A DNA stretch of 64,000 bases from Alkalisalibacterium limincola (GTDB lineage: Bacteria > Pseudomonadota > Gammaproteobacteria > Xanthomonadales > Xanthomonadaceae), in NCBI RefSeq assembly GCF_008017755.1, contig NZ_VRTS01000002.1, positions 372,001 to 436,000 of the forward strand, written 5' to 3'. Positions 11,083 through 20,568 of this stretch are shown in pieces (the first letter of the stretch is position 1; each line of letters begins with the position of its first letter). The notes below the pieces were generated by a model that was not told where the DNA came from, did not search any database, and saw only the letters and a program-made list of their open reading frames with translations. The position numbers and the translations under genes were made by a program.

Positions 11083-13558
11083 GTTCATCCGCAATTCCGC
11101 TGTCGCCAGTGCCGCCGCCGCGGCGGGCATGAGCCTGCCCGCCGGCGCCCAGAACGTCCTGGTGGAACGCTCGCAGGCTGAGATGAAATGGGCCAAGGCC
11201 CCGTGCCGCTTCTGCGGCACCGGCTGCGGCGTGAACGTGGCGGTCAAGGAGGGGCGCGTGGTCGCCACCCACGGCGACGTGCACAACGAGGTCAACCGCG
11301 GGCTCAACTGCGTCAAGGGCTACTTCCTCTCCAAGATCATGTATGGCCGCGACCGCCTGACCCGGCCCCTGCTGCGCAAGGCCAACGGCGTGTACGACAA
11401 GAACGGCGAGTTCGCCGAGGTCTCCTGGGAGGAGGCGTTCGACGTGATGGCCGACCAGTTCAAGCGCGTGCTGCGCGAGAAGGGCCCCGATGGGGTCGGC
11501 ATGTTCGGCTCGGGCCAGTGGACGATCTGGGAGGGCTATGCGGCCAACAAGCTGTTCAAGGGCGGCTTCCGGTCCAACAACATCGATCCCAACGCGCGTC
11601 ACTGCATGGCCTCGGCGGTCATGGGCTTCATGCGCACCTTCGGCATGGACGAGCCGATGGGCGTGTACGACGACATCGAGCACGCCGACGCGTTCGTGTT
11701 GTGGGGCTCGAACATGGCCGAGATGCACCCGATCCTGTGGTCGCGGCTGGCCGACCGGCGCCTGTCCCACCCGCACGTGAAGGTGGCGGTGCTGTCGACT
11801 TTCGAGCACCGCAGTTTCGACCTGGCCGACATCCCGATGGTGTTCCGGCCCCAGACCGACCTGATCATCCTCAACTTCATCGCGAACCACATCATCCGCA
11901 CCGGGCGCGTCAACCGCGAGTTCGTCGATGCGCATACCCGCTTCATGAAGGGCACCGACGACATCGGCTACGGGCTGCGGCCCGAGCATCCGCTGCAGCA
12001 GGCGGCGAAGAATGCCGACAACGCCAACTCGGGCGAGCCGATCGACTTCGATGCCTTCGCGGCATTCGTCCGGCCCTACGACCTCGACTACACCGTGCGC
12101 ATGACCGGGGTGGCGCGCGGCTGGCTGGAGCAGCTCGCCGAGCTCTACGCCGACCCGGACACCAAGGTGATGAGCTTCTGGACCATGGGATTCAACCAGC
12201 ACACGCGCGGCGTGTGGTGCAACAACATGGTCTACAACATCCACCTGCTGACCGGGAAGATCTCCGAGCCTGGCAACAGCCCGTTCTCGTTGACCGGCCA
12301 GCCTTCGGCCTGCGGCACCGCGCGCGAGGTCGGCACCTTCGCCCACCGCCTGCCGGCCGACATGCTGGTGACCAACCCCGAGCACCGGGCCAAGGCCGAG
12401 GAGATCTGGAAGCTGCCGCCGGGCACCATCCAGGCGCGTCCCGGTTTCCACGCCGTCGACCAGAACCGCGCGCTCAAGGACGGCAAGCTCAACGCCTACT
12501 GGGTGCAGGTCAACAACAACATGCAGGCCGCGGCGAACATCAACGACGAGGGGCTGCCGGGCTACCGCAACCCGGACAACTTCATCGTCGTCTCCGAGGC
12601 CTACCCGACCGTCACCGCACAGGCGGCCGACCTGATCCTGCCGGCGGCGATGTGGGTCGAGAAGGAAGGCGCCTACGGCAATGCCGAGCGCCGCACCCAG
12701 TTCTGGCGGCAGATGGTGCAGGCGCCGGGCGAGGCGCGTTCCGACCTGTGGCAGCTCATGGAGTTCTCCAAGCGCTTCACCACCGAGGAATGCTGGCCGG
12801 CCGAGCTGCTCGACAGTGCACCGCAGTACCGCGGCAAGACGCTGTTCGACGTGCTGTTCGCCAATGGCCAGGTCGATGCCTTCAGCACCACGGAGATTCC
12901 CGAGGACCATGCCAACAACGAGTCCACGGCCTTCGGCTTCTATGTGCAGAAGGGCCTGTTCGAGGAGTACGCGCGGTTCGGGCGCGGCAAGGGCAAGGAT
13001 CTCGGCGCGTTCGACGTCTACCACCAGGTGCGCGGCCTGCGCTGGCCCGTGTTCGAGGGAAAAGAGACGTTGTGGCGCTACCGGGAAGGCCTCGACCCGT
13101 TCGTCGAGGTGGGGCGCGGCGTGCAGTTCTACGGCAACCCCGACGGCCGGGCGGTGATCTGGGCCTTGCCCTATGAGCCGCCCCACGAGGCACCGGGCGA
13201 GGAGTTCGACCTGTGGCTCACCACCGGCCGGGTGCTGGAGCACTGGCATTCGGGCTCGATGACGATGCGCGTGCCCGAGCTCTACCGCAGCTTCCCGCAG
13301 GCGCCGGTATACATGCACCCCGACGATGCAGCCGAGCGTGGGCTGCGGCGCGGCCAGACGGCGAAGCTGGTGTCGCCGCGTGGCGAGATCGTCGCCCGGG
13401 TGGAAACCCGCGGCCGAAACCGCATGCCGCGCGGGATGGTGTTCGTACCGTGGTTCGACGCGAGCGTACTGATCAACAAGCTGCTGCTCGACGCGAACGA
13501 CCCGATTTCGCGGCAGACCGATTTCAAGAAGTGCGCCTGCCGCATCGAGCGTGCCTGA
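11066..13558 (+). CDS. napA: Periplasmic nitrate reductase catalytic subunit NapA
   Basis: The 830-residue molybdoenzyme reduces nitrate to nitrite in the periplasm. The start at 11066 gives a twin-arginine signal ([17 protein letters not shown]) with a cut near PAGAQ. The [4Fe-4S] cluster is held by C47, C50, C54 and C82, and the molybdenum ligand is C180 within [11 protein letters not shown]. Length matches typical NapA. It lies between napD and napB in one operon. Confidence 0.97.
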   Translation: MTTRREFIRNSAVASAAAAAGMSLPAGAQNVLVERSQAEMKWAKAPCRFCGTGCGVNVAVKEGRVVATHGDVHNEVNRGLNCVKGYFLSKIMYGRDRLTRPLLRKANGVYDKNGEFAEVSWEEAFDVMADQFKRVLREKGPDGVGMFGSGQWTIWEGYAANKLFKGGFRSNNIDPNARHCMASAVMGFMRTFGMDEPMGVYDDIEHADAFVLWGSNMAEMHPILWSRLADRRLSHPHVKVAVLSTFEHRSFDLADIPMVFRPQTDLIILNFIANHIIRTGRVNREFVDAHTRFMKGTDDIGYGLRPEHPLQQAAKNADNANSGEPIDFDAFAAFVRPYDLDYTVRMTGVARGWLEQLAELYADPDTKVMSFWTMGFNQHTRGVWCNNMVYNIHLLTGKISEPGNSPFSLTGQPSACGTAREVGTFAHRLPADMLVTNPEHRAKAEEIWKLPPGTIQARPGFHAVDQNRALKDGKLNAYWVQVNNNMQAAANINDEGLPGYRNPDNFIVVSEAYPTVTAQAADLILPAAMWVEKEGAYGNAERRTQFWRQMVQAPGEARSDLWQLMEFSKRFTTEECWPAELLDSAPQYRGKTLFDVLFANGQVDAFSTTEIPEDHANNESTAFGFYVQKGLFEEYARFGRGKGKDLGAFDVYHQVRGLRWPVFEGKETLWRYREGLDPFVEVGRGVQFYGNPDGRAVIWALPYEPPHEAPGEEFDLWLTTGRVLEHWHSGSMTMRVPELYRSFPQAPVYMHPDDAAERGLRRGQTAKLVSPRGEIVARVETRGRNRMPRGMVFVPWFDASVLINKLLLDANDPISRQTDFKKCACRIERA

Positions 13559-13568
13559 GGGGAAAGCC

Positions 13569-14081
13569 ATGCGAAAGCAGACAGTCATCATGGGTATCGT
13601 GGCCGCGCTGGTCGTGGCGGTGTCGGGGAGCTGGTCGGTTCGGGCGCAGGACCCGGAGGCCACCGCCCCGGCGGCGGCACCGACCGAGTACCGGTCCATC
13701 GACGCGCTGCGGCGTGGTGCGCCATTGCAGGAGGAACCGCCCGCTGCGCCGATGGCACGGGTGCTGGACGGTGAACGGCGGCGTGAGCGCGACTGGCCGG
13801 AGATGCCGCCCACCATCCCGCACTCGATCGACGGTTACCAGGTCACCCGCAATGCGAACCGGTGCATGGTCTGCCACTCCCGCGCCGGGGCCGAGCGGTT
13901 CATGGCGCCGATGGTCAGCGTGACCCACTTCATGGACCGCGACAGCCAGGTGCTGGCCCAGGTGTCGCCACGGCGCTACTTCTGCACCCAGTGCCATGTC
14001 GTGCAGACCGACGCGCGCGTGCTGGTCGAGAACGACTTCCTGGATGTCGACACCGTCATAGACAGGGCGAGGGAGCCATGA
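13569..14081 (+). CDS. napB: Periplasmic nitrate reductase diheme cytochrome NapB
   Basis: The 170-residue electron-transfer subunit has a signal peptide ([20 protein letters not shown]) and two c-type heme motifs, CMVCH and CTQCH. It passes electrons from NapC to NapA. The ATG at 13569 is chosen over an upstream in-frame ATG because it starts the signal peptide and follows GAGGGGAAAG. It ends overlapping the napC start (ATGA). Confidence 0.95.
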   Translation: MRKQTVIMGIVAALVVAVSGSWSVRAQDPEATAPAAAPTEYRSIDALRRGAPLQEEPPAAPMARVLDGERRRERDWPEMPPTIPHSIDGYQVTRNANRCMVCHSRAGAERFMAPMVSVTHFMDRDSQVLAQVSPRRYFCTQCHVVQTDARVLVENDFLDVDTVIDRAREP

Positions 14082-14683
14082 GCAAGCGCGGCCGCATGCG
14101 TAGTTTCGTGCAGCGTGGATGGCGCACGCTGCGCTCGCCCAGCGTGCACTTCAGCCTGGGCTTCCTGACCCTGGGGGGGTTCGTCGCCGGGATCATCTTC
14201 TGGGGTGGCTTCAACACCGCGCTGGAGCTGACCAACACCGAGGAGTTCTGCATCTCCTGCCACGAGATGTACGACAACGTCTACGTGGAGCTTCGTCCGA
14301 CGATCCACTACACCAACCGCTCCGGCGTGCGCGCCACCTGCCCGGACTGCCACGTGCCGCATGACTGGACCGACAAGATCGCGCGCAAGATGCAGGCGTC
14401 CAAGGAGGTCTGGGGCACGATCTTCGGCACCATCAACACGCGCGAGAAGTTCCTGGACCAGCGGCTGCGGCTGGCGCAGCACGAGTGGGCCCGGTTGAAG
14501 GCCAACGATTCGCTGGAGTGCCGCAATTGCCACAACTTCGAGTACATGGACTTCACCCGGCAGAGCCCGCGCGCGGCCGAGATCCACGATCGCTGGCTGG
14601 GCAGCGGCGAGCGGACCTGCATCGACTGCCACAAGGGCGTGGCGCATGAACTTCCCGACATGGCAGGCATCCCGCAAGGCTGA
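14078..14683 (+). CDS. napC: Membrane tetraheme cytochrome NapC
   Basis: The 201-residue NapC/NrfH-family quinol dehydrogenase has one N-terminal membrane anchor ([20 protein letters not shown]) and four heme motifs, CISCH, CPDCH, CRNCH and CIDCH. It oxidises quinol and feeds electrons to NapB. No napG or napH is present, so electron entry should depend on NapC. Confidence 0.95.
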   Translation: MSKRGRMRSFVQRGWRTLRSPSVHFSLGFLTLGGFVAGIIFWGGFNTALELTNTEEFCISCHEMYDNVYVELRPTIHYTNRSGVRATCPDCHVPHDWTDKIARKMQASKEVWGTIFGTINTREKFLDQRLRLAQHEWARLKANDSLECRNCHNFEYMDFTRQSPRAAEIHDRWLGSGERTCIDCHKGVAHELPDMAGIPQG

Positions 14684-14689
14684 TGCGGC

Positions 14690-15455
14690 ATGAGCGGCGG
14701 CCTCGAGATCGATGACGATCCCGGTCCCTGGACGCCGGAACTGCCGTTGTGCGCGGGCTCGGCCCTGCTGGTCCACGGCGCCGGAGGCGGGGCCTGGGAG
14801 TGGCGCCGCTGGACTCCTCGCTTGCGCGCAGCAGGCTTCGCGGTCCACGAACTGGAATTGCGAGCGCGGGATGCCGGCCTGGAGGCCACGCTGTTGCAGG
14901 ACTATCGGGACCAGGTGGCGGAGGCGCTGCGACAGGCCCGTCCTCCGCGCCTGCTGATCGGGGCGAGCCTGGGCGGGCTGCTGGCCTTGATGGCTGCTCC
15001 AGGGAACGCGGTGCGCGGCCTCGTGCTGGTGAACCCGGTCCCGCCGGCGCCCTGGCACCGGCAGCTGCCGCCGCGCGAGGACGCGGGTCCCATCGTGCCC
15101 TGGGGGCTACGGGCCCGCTTGGAGGGCACGCGTCGTGCGATGCCCGGAAGCGATCCGGCGTCGACCCTGCACGCCTTCCGGCGCTGGCGCGACGAGTCCG
15201 CCGAGGCCCTTCGCCAGGCCTGGTCGGGGGTGGAGGTCCAGGCGCCGGGTTGTCCGACCGTGGTGTTGTGTTCGGGGGACGACGAGGACATCCCCGCCGA
15301 TGCTTCCGCCGCGATGGCCTCTGCAATGGGCTTCGACCATGTGGTGCTGCCGCGAATCGGCCACGTCGCCCCCCCTGCTGGGCGACCCGGCGCGCACCAC
15401 GGTGCAGGCGGCTGTCCGCTGGGTAAACGCGATTCCGGCGTTCAGGGCCATTTAA
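14690..15455 (+). CDS. Alpha/beta hydrolase (frame broken in C7 run)
   Basis: The fold is shown by the oxyanion region LLVHGAGGGAWEW, the nucleophile elbow LLIGASLGGLLAL (serine), the acidic-residue strand VVLCSGDDEDIP and the late histidine in PRIGHVAP. The frame breaks at seven C at 15369-15375. Removing one C continues as LLGDPARTTVQAAVRWVN and stops at 15455, giving about 254 residues. Uncorrected, the frame runs on through the next gene. It starts 6 nt after napC but has no known part in nitrate reduction; the substrate is unknown. Confidence 0.8.
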
Positions 15456-15514
15456 TCGGGAACCCACCAGCATCCACCTCGAGGCCCCGATCCGCGCGGC
15501 CCCGGAGGACGTTG

Positions 15515-16150
15515 ATGAACATTCGAATCCTGGTTCTCGCATTGGCCGCCGGAGGCGTGGGCCTCACCGGCGTGCTGCCCTCCACCGCGCAAGCGCGTGG
15601 CTACCATTACGGCCCGCCCGCTCATGCGCCTGCGCATGGCTACCGCGCGCAGCACGGGCAGCGCGGGCACGAGCAGTACGACTGGGCGCAGGTGCTCCGG
15701 GTCGATCCCCTGATCGCGTGGGAGGATCGTCCCGTGCGGCGCCAGGAGTGCTGGGACGAGCCGGTCCAGGCCCGATACGAGCGTTACCCGTCGCGTCGGG
15801 GCAGCGATGCCGGGGTGGTGCTCGGCGCCATCGTGGGTGGCGTCGTGGGCAACCAGTTCGGCGGTGGCCGGGGCCGGGTGGCGACCACGGCGGCAGGCGC
15901 CGCGCTGGGCGGCGCAGTGGCGCGCGACATGCAGCGCGACCCGTACCATGCCCGCTCGCCGGGCTACGGCCAGACGGTGTACGAGGAGCGTTGCCGCAGC
16001 GTCACCGAACATGTGCGCCAGCAGCGCGTGGATGGCTACGAGGTGACCTATCGCTATGGCGGGCGCACCTACCAGACCGTCACCGACCACCATCCCGGCG
16101 ACCGCCTGCAGGTGCGCGTGGACGTGGCACCGGTCTACGGCTATCGCTGA
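15515..16150 (+). CDS. Glycine-zipper 2TM-domain envelope protein
   Basis: The 211-residue protein has a signal peptide (MNIRILVLALAAGGVGLTG, cut near STAQA). A glycine zipper at about residues 110-140 (VVLGAIVGGVVGNQFGGG and AAGAALGGAVA) matches the 17-kDa antigen/SlyB-type family of outer-membrane-associated proteins. No lipobox cysteine is seen. A His/Tyr-rich stretch follows the signal peptide and a Tyr-rich beta region ends the protein. Likely an envelope structural or stress protein. Confidence 0.8.
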   Translation: MNIRILVLALAAGGVGLTGVLPSTAQARGYHYGPPAHAPAHGYRAQHGQRGHEQYDWAQVLRVDPLIAWEDRPVRRQECWDEPVQARYERYPSRRGSDAGVVLGAIVGGVVGNQFGGGRGRVATTAAGAALGGAVARDMQRDPYHARSPGYGQTVYEERCRSVTEHVRQQRVDGYEVTYRYGGRTYQTVTDHHPGDRLQVRVDVAPVYGYR

Positions 16151-16176
16151 GCGCCTGCGCGCGACCGCTGCCCTGC

Positions 16177-16206
16177 AAGGGCCGTCCGGATGGGCGGCCC
16201 TTTTAC
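16177..16206 (+). terminator. Rho-independent terminator after the glycine-zipper gene
   Basis: An 8-bp stem AAGGGCCG/CGGCCCTT with a 10-nt loop runs into TTTTAC, 27 nt after the stop codon. Confidence 0.7.
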
Positions 16207-16254
16207 TTGGGTCCGGACCGGCTACAGTGTCGGACTGAACTGGACGCTGGGGGA

Positions 16255-17952
16255 ATGGCGATGCGACGTGGACTGGAACTGACGCTGGGGGCCGCGCTGG
16301 CCATGGCCATCGCACTGGGTGCTGGCAACGCGCAGGCCAACGAGGCCACCGTGCTGGTGAACGCCCACATCCATACCAGCGACCCGGAAAGGCCGTCCGC
16401 CCAGGCATTGGCCTGGGGTACCGACGGGCGCATCCTCGCCGTCGGTTCGCTGGCCCAGGTGCGGGCGGCACACCCCGGTGCGCGCGAGATCGACGCCGGT
16501 GGGCGCGCGGTGGTGCCCGGCCTGATCGATGCGCATGCCCATCTGATGAACCTGGGGCTGGCACTGATGAGCGTGGACCTCGCGGGCGCCGACAGCGTGG
16601 AGGAGGTGATCGAGCGCATGCAGGCCTTCGAGCGCGACCTTCCCGAAGGTGCGTGGCTGACGGGCAGGGGCTGGGACCAGAACCGCTGGCCGGGGCAGGC
16701 ATTCCCGACGGCCGCCGACCTCGACGAGGCCTTTCCCGACCGACCCGTCTGGCTGACCCGGGTGGACGGCCATGCAGGCTGGGCCAACAGTGCGGCCCTG
16801 CGCCTGGCCGACAGCGATTTCAGCGGCGATTGGCAGCCGGAGGGCGGACGCATCCTGCGTGATGCGCAGGGCCAGGCCACCGGTGTGTTCATCGACGCGC
16901 CGCAGTTGATCGCCGCGGCGATTCCCGCGGCCGACGAGGCCCTGCTCGACGAGGCCCTCGAGCGTGCACTGGCCGAGGCGGTGCGACTGGGCCTGACCGG
17001 CGTGCACGACATGGGCGTCTCGCTGGCCGACCTGCAGCGCTACCGCGCTTTCGCCGACGCCGGGCGGCTGCCGCTGCGCGTGAATGCCTACGCCGATGGC
17101 GACAGCGATGCGCTGACCGCGCTGTGCGCGTTCGGCCCGTTGCAGCACGAGGGCGGTCGCCTGCAGATGCGAGGGGTGAAGCTCTATGGCGATGGCGCGC
17201 TCGGCAGCCGTGGCGCGGCCCTGATGGAGGACTACTCCGACGACTCCGGCAACCGCGGCCTGCTGGTGACCGCGCCGGACGCGCTGGAGTCGGCGATGGC
17301 CAAGGCCAGCCGCTGTGGCATCCAGGTGGCCACGCACGCCATCGGTGACCGGGCGAACCGGATCGCGCTCGAGCGCATGGGCCGGGTGCTGGGCGAGGAC
17401 GCCGGTGACGACCACCGCTGGCGCATCGAGCATGCGCAGGTCGTGGCGCTGGGCGATATCCCGCGCTTCGCCGAGCTCGGCGTGATCGCCTCCATGCAGC
17501 CGACCCACGCGACGTCCGACATGCCCTGGGCCGAGGACCGCGTGGGCCCGCGACGCATTGCCGGCGCGTACGCATGGCGCAGCTTCCTCGACGCGGGGGT
17601 GCGCCTGGCGCTGGGCTCGGATTTCCCGGTGGAACAGGTGGACCCGCGCCTGGGACTGTTCGCGGCCGTGACGCGGCAGGATGCACAGGGCCGACCGCCG
17701 GGCGGCTGGTATCCGGAGCAGCGCCTGGGCCTGCTCGAGGCGCTGTCGGGCTTCACCGCCGATGCCGCCCACGCCGGTTTCGACGAGGGCCGGACCGGCC
17801 GGCTGGTGCCGGGGCTGGCCGCCGACTTCGTGATACTCGACCAGGATCCCGCGCAGGTCCCGGCCAGCGGGCTGCTGGAGTTGCGGGTGCACTCGACATG
17901 GGTGGATGGCGAACCCGTGTTCGAAGCAGGCGGCGGGGTCGACGGGACTTGA
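16255..17952 (+). CDS. Amidohydrolase family 3 protein (YtcJ-like)
   Basis: The 565-residue protein has a signal peptide (MRRGLELTLGAALAMAIALG, cut near NAQA). The metal-dependent hydrolase core shows VVPGLIDAHAHLMNLG (first metal His pair), GVKLYGDGALGSRGA, THAIGDRANR, RIEHAQVV and LALGSDFPVE. Family 3 amidohydrolases act on varied C-N bonds; the substrate is unknown. The start is the ATG at 16255 or the one at 16261. The signal peptide points to periplasmic location. Confidence 0.85.
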   Translation: MAMRRGLELTLGAALAMAIALGAGNAQANEATVLVNAHIHTSDPERPSAQALAWGTDGRILAVGSLAQVRAAHPGAREIDAGGRAVVPGLIDAHAHLMNLGLALMSVDLAGADSVEEVIERMQAFERDLPEGAWLTGRGWDQNRWPGQAFPTAADLDEAFPDRPVWLTRVDGHAGWANSAALRLADSDFSGDWQPEGGRILRDAQGQATGVFIDAPQLIAAAIPAADEALLDEALERALAEAVRLGLTGVHDMGVSLADLQRYRAFADAGRLPLRVNAYADGDSDALTALCAFGPLQHEGGRLQMRGVKLYGDGALGSRGAALMEDYSDDSGNRGLLVTAPDALESAMAKASRCGIQVATHAIGDRANRIALERMGRVLGEDAGDDHRWRIEHAQVVALGDIPRFAELGVIASMQPTHATSDMPWAEDRVGPRRIAGAYAWRSFLDAGVRLALGSDFPVEQVDPRLGLFAAVTRQDAQGRPPGGWYPEQRLGLLEALSGFTADAAHAGFDEGRTGRLVPGLAADFVILDQDPAQVPASGLLELRVHSTWVDGEPVFEAGGGVDGT

Positions 17953-18019
17953 TCCGGCGGCGAAAAGCCCCATTATTCGCGCTGCCGGGCGTTCCGGCTC
18001 CCCAGGGAACCTGACCACC

Positions 18020-18325
18020 ATGCCGATCTACTCATTTGGATGCAGCGACTGCGGCCACGCCTTCGACCGACTGCAAAAGCTCTCCGACGCCGATCCCAGC
18101 GCCTGCCCGGCCTGTGGCAGCGAAGCGGTGAAGCGCCAGGTGACGGCGCCTTCGTTCCGTTTGGCCGGTTCGGGCTGGTATGAGACCGACTTCAAGTCCG
18201 ACAAGGACAAGAAGCGCAACCTGGCCGGCGAGGCCGCGACGCCGGCTTCCGCGCCGTCCACGACGACTGCGCCGGCGACGGAAACCAAGGCCAAGCCCGC
18301 CGCGACGGCTCCGACCGCGGGCTGA
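18020..18325 (+). CDS. FmdB-family zinc ribbon protein
   Basis: The 101-residue protein begins MPIYSFGCSDCGHAFDRL and has a second CPAC pair, giving the four-cysteine zinc ribbon of the FmdB family. The tail after residue 65 is Ala/Thr/Lys-rich and low in complexity. Function is unknown. FmdB genes often lie just upstream of aspS in proteobacteria; here two other genes intervene. Confidence 0.85.
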   Translation: MPIYSFGCSDCGHAFDRLQKLSDADPSACPACGSEAVKRQVTAPSFRLAGSGWYETDFKSDKDKKRNLAGEAATPASAPSTTTAPATETKAKPAATAPTAG

Positions 18326-18346
18326 GGCGGCCGGCTGCGGCCGGTC

Positions 18347-19627
18347 CTACAACGCCGGCGGGGTGTCGTCCTCGTCTTCGTCGGTGCCGGGCCCACGCGC
18401 CGGCTCCGCGTCCGGGATCATGTCCAGTGCCGCCGGCGTGGTGCGCAACATCGGCAGGAAGTGCCCGTCGAAGGTCGCCGCGCGACGGCGGACCAGCAGC
18501 CGCCAGGCGACCGCCACGGCCAGCAGCAGTTGCGTGATCGCGAAGAACATCCACAGGGCGTCCGGTCCGAAGCGGCCCATGGCCACGCCGGCCAGCAACG
18601 GGCTCAGGGCGGCACCAACCCCGTGCAGCAGCAGGACCGTGGAGCTGCCCTGCAGCAGATCCGACGGCTCCAGGTGGTCCATCAGGTGGGCCACGCTGAC
18701 CGGATAGATCGCGAACGCCAGTCCGCCGTAGAGGAACACCACCACGTACAGCACGCCGAGGCGCTGCGCTCCGGGCTCGCCGCCGGCGAATGCCCCCACG
18801 AAGGCCACGACGGCTGCCAGGATCGCCACGGCCAGCAACGCATAGCGCCGGTCATGGCGATCCGACAGGCGTCCGATCGGCCACTGCAGCAGCATGCCGC
18901 CGAGGATGCCGATGCTCATGAACCAGGCGATCTGGCTGTCGATGAGGCCACTGCGGGTCGCGAACAGCGGGCCGAGCGCCCAGAACGCACCCATGGCCAG
19001 GCCCGAGAAGAGCGCGCCTGCGACCGCGGTGGGAACCCTGTGGTACAGGTGGAGGAGGTTGAGTCGGGGGGTGTCGTGCAGGACCGGCTGGGCCTGGCTG
19101 GTCAGCGTGACCGGGATCATCGCCGCGCACACCAGGATCGCCACCAGCGCGAACAGCAGTGCGCCGCCGTCGTCGAGTCGCAGCAGGTGCTGGCCCGCCG
19201 CCAGCGCCGCCAGCGTGACCGCCATGTACACCGCGAAGACCCGACCCCGCTCGATCGGCTCGGAGCGGGCGCTCAGCCAGCTCTCGATGACGGTGTACAG
19301 GGCGACCAGCGCGATTCCGGTGACCACGCGGAAGGCGAACCACCACGCCGGCGACACCAGAACGACGTGCATCAGTACCGCGCACGTGGCCAGCGCGGCG
19401 AAGAGGGCGAAGGCGCGGATGTGCCCGATCCTCCGGATGATGCCGGGCGCGAGGAACGTGCCGAGGAAGAAGCCGACGAAATAGCCCGACATCACGATGC
19501 CGACCACCGCGTCGCTGAAGCCTTCCCCGGAACCGCGCACCGCGAGCAGGGTGCCCAGCAGTCCGCCACCCAGCAGGAGCAGGGCGACGCCGACGAGCAG
19601 CGCGGCGATGGGGGCCAGGAAGTGCAT
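18347..19627 (-). CDS. MFS transporter
   Basis: The 426-residue protein has about twelve hydrophobic segments and MFS motifs such as GYFVGFFLGTFLAP and, in the second half, PIGRLSDRHDRR. The start at 19627 (MHFLAPIAALLVG) is chosen because longer readings would overlap the divergent lipoprotein gene. The tail is acidic (DEDEDDTPP). The substrate is unknown. Confidence 0.85.
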   Translation of the reverse strand: MHFLAPIAALLVGVALLLLGGGLLGTLLAVRGSGEGFSDAVVGIVMSGYFVGFFLGTFLAPGIIRRIGHIRAFALFAALATCAVLMHVVLVSPAWWFAFRVVTGIALVALYTVIESWLSARSEPIERGRVFAVYMAVTLAALAAGQHLLRLDDGGALLFALVAILVCAAMIPVTLTSQAQPVLHDTPRLNLLHLYHRVPTAVAGALFSGLAMGAFWALGPLFATRSGLIDSQIAWFMSIGILGGMLLQWPIGRLSDRHDRRYALLAVAILAAVVAFVGAFAGGEPGAQRLGVLYVVVFLYGGLAFAIYPVSVAHLMDHLEPSDLLQGSSTVLLLHGVGAALSPLLAGVAMGRFGPDALWMFFAITQLLLAVAVAWRLLVRRRAATFDGHFLPMLRTTPAALDMIPDAEPARGPGTDEDEDDTPPAL

Positions 19628-19685
19628 CTGGGGGTCGCGGAAGCTAGGATGGGGTTTCACGACAAACCTATCACGGAGAAACCGC

Positions 19686-20387
19686 ATGGCAGCCAAGCAC
19701 GTCATCCTCGCGACACTGAGTCCGCTGACATTGGCCGTCCTGCTTGCCGGATGCGGCGATCAGCCCGGTCAGATGTCGCCCGAGCACGACCAGATCCGGC
19801 CGGAGGCCGACCCGGTCGAGACCGAAGCGAGCACGATGGAGACACCCGCGGCACCGGCGGACGCGTTCCTTGCGCGCATCGCCCAGCATTGCGGCCAGGC
19901 GTTCGAGGGCCGGATCATCGACAACACGCCGCCGCGCGGCGAGGATCCGCCGGCCGAGGATGCCTTCGAGGGCCGCCGACTGGTCATGCACGTGCGCGAG
20001 TGCAGCGAGGGCGAGCTGAAGGTGCCGTTCCATGTCGGCGACAACCACAGCCGCACCTGGATCCTCACCCGCACCAACGGCGGCCTGCGCCTCAAGCACG
20101 ACCATCGCGTCGAGGACGGTTCCGACGACCCGCTGACGATGTACGGCGGCGAGAGCGACCGGCCGGGCACCGAGGTGCGCCAGGAGTTCCCGGTCGACCA
20201 GGAGTCGATCGACATGTTCAACGAGCAGGGCCTCGAGGTGTCGGTCACCAACACCTGGGCGATGGAGATCGAGCCTGGCGATCGCTTCCTCTATGAACTC
20301 TCCCGCCCGAGCGGCCGCATGTTCAAGGTCGAATTCGACCTGACCACCCCGGTCGACACGCCGCCGACCCCGTGGGGCTACGAATAA
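19686..20387 (+). CDS. Putative lipoprotein of unknown function
   Basis: The 233-residue protein has a lipoprotein signal with lipobox LLAGC at about residues 19-23. The body is acidic and hydrophilic with alternating beta-type patterns (RRLVMHVRECSEGELKVPF, SRTWILTRTNGGLRLKHDHR) and ends in VEFDLTTPVDTPP. I do not recognise the family. It is divergent from the MFS gene and followed by a strong terminator. Confidence 0.75.
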   Translation: MAAKHVILATLSPLTLAVLLAGCGDQPGQMSPEHDQIRPEADPVETEASTMETPAAPADAFLARIAQHCGQAFEGRIIDNTPPRGEDPPAEDAFEGRRLVMHVRECSEGELKVPFHVGDNHSRTWILTRTNGGLRLKHDHRVEDGSDDPLTMYGGESDRPGTEVRQEFPVDQESIDMFNEQGLEVSVTNTWAMEIEPGDRFLYELSRPSGRMFKVEFDLTTPVDTPPTPWGYE

Positions 20388-20462
20388 GCCGACCCCGGGG
20401 AAGACACCGTCGGACGGTGAGCGGCCCGATCCGCCCGTCCGGCGTGCGAGACTGCCGGTTCG

Positions 20463-20490
20463 ACAGGCCCGCTTCGGCGGGCCTGTTTGC
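20463..20490 (+). terminator. Rho-independent terminator before aspS
   Basis: A perfect 10-bp stem ACAGGCCCGC/GCGGGCCTGT with a TTCG tetraloop is followed by TTGCTT. It ends the lipoprotein transcript. Confidence 0.85.
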
Positions 20491-20568
20491 TTCGCCCCCC
20501 GCCGCGCCCTACCATTTTCGCCCCCGACATCCCTACCCGCGGCCCGCCACCGGCCGCCCGGAGCACCC

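Noticed and set aside
11048-13816. Very long minus-strand ORF opposite napA and napB
   Set aside because: It is a GC-rich shadow of two clearly identified genes; composition is His/Val/Ala-rich and no family is visible.
14690-16150. Fusion of alpha/beta hydrolase and glycine-zipper protein in one frame
   Set aside because: The join comes from an extra C in a C7 run; removing it gives a proper end for the hydrolase, and the second protein has its own signal peptide.
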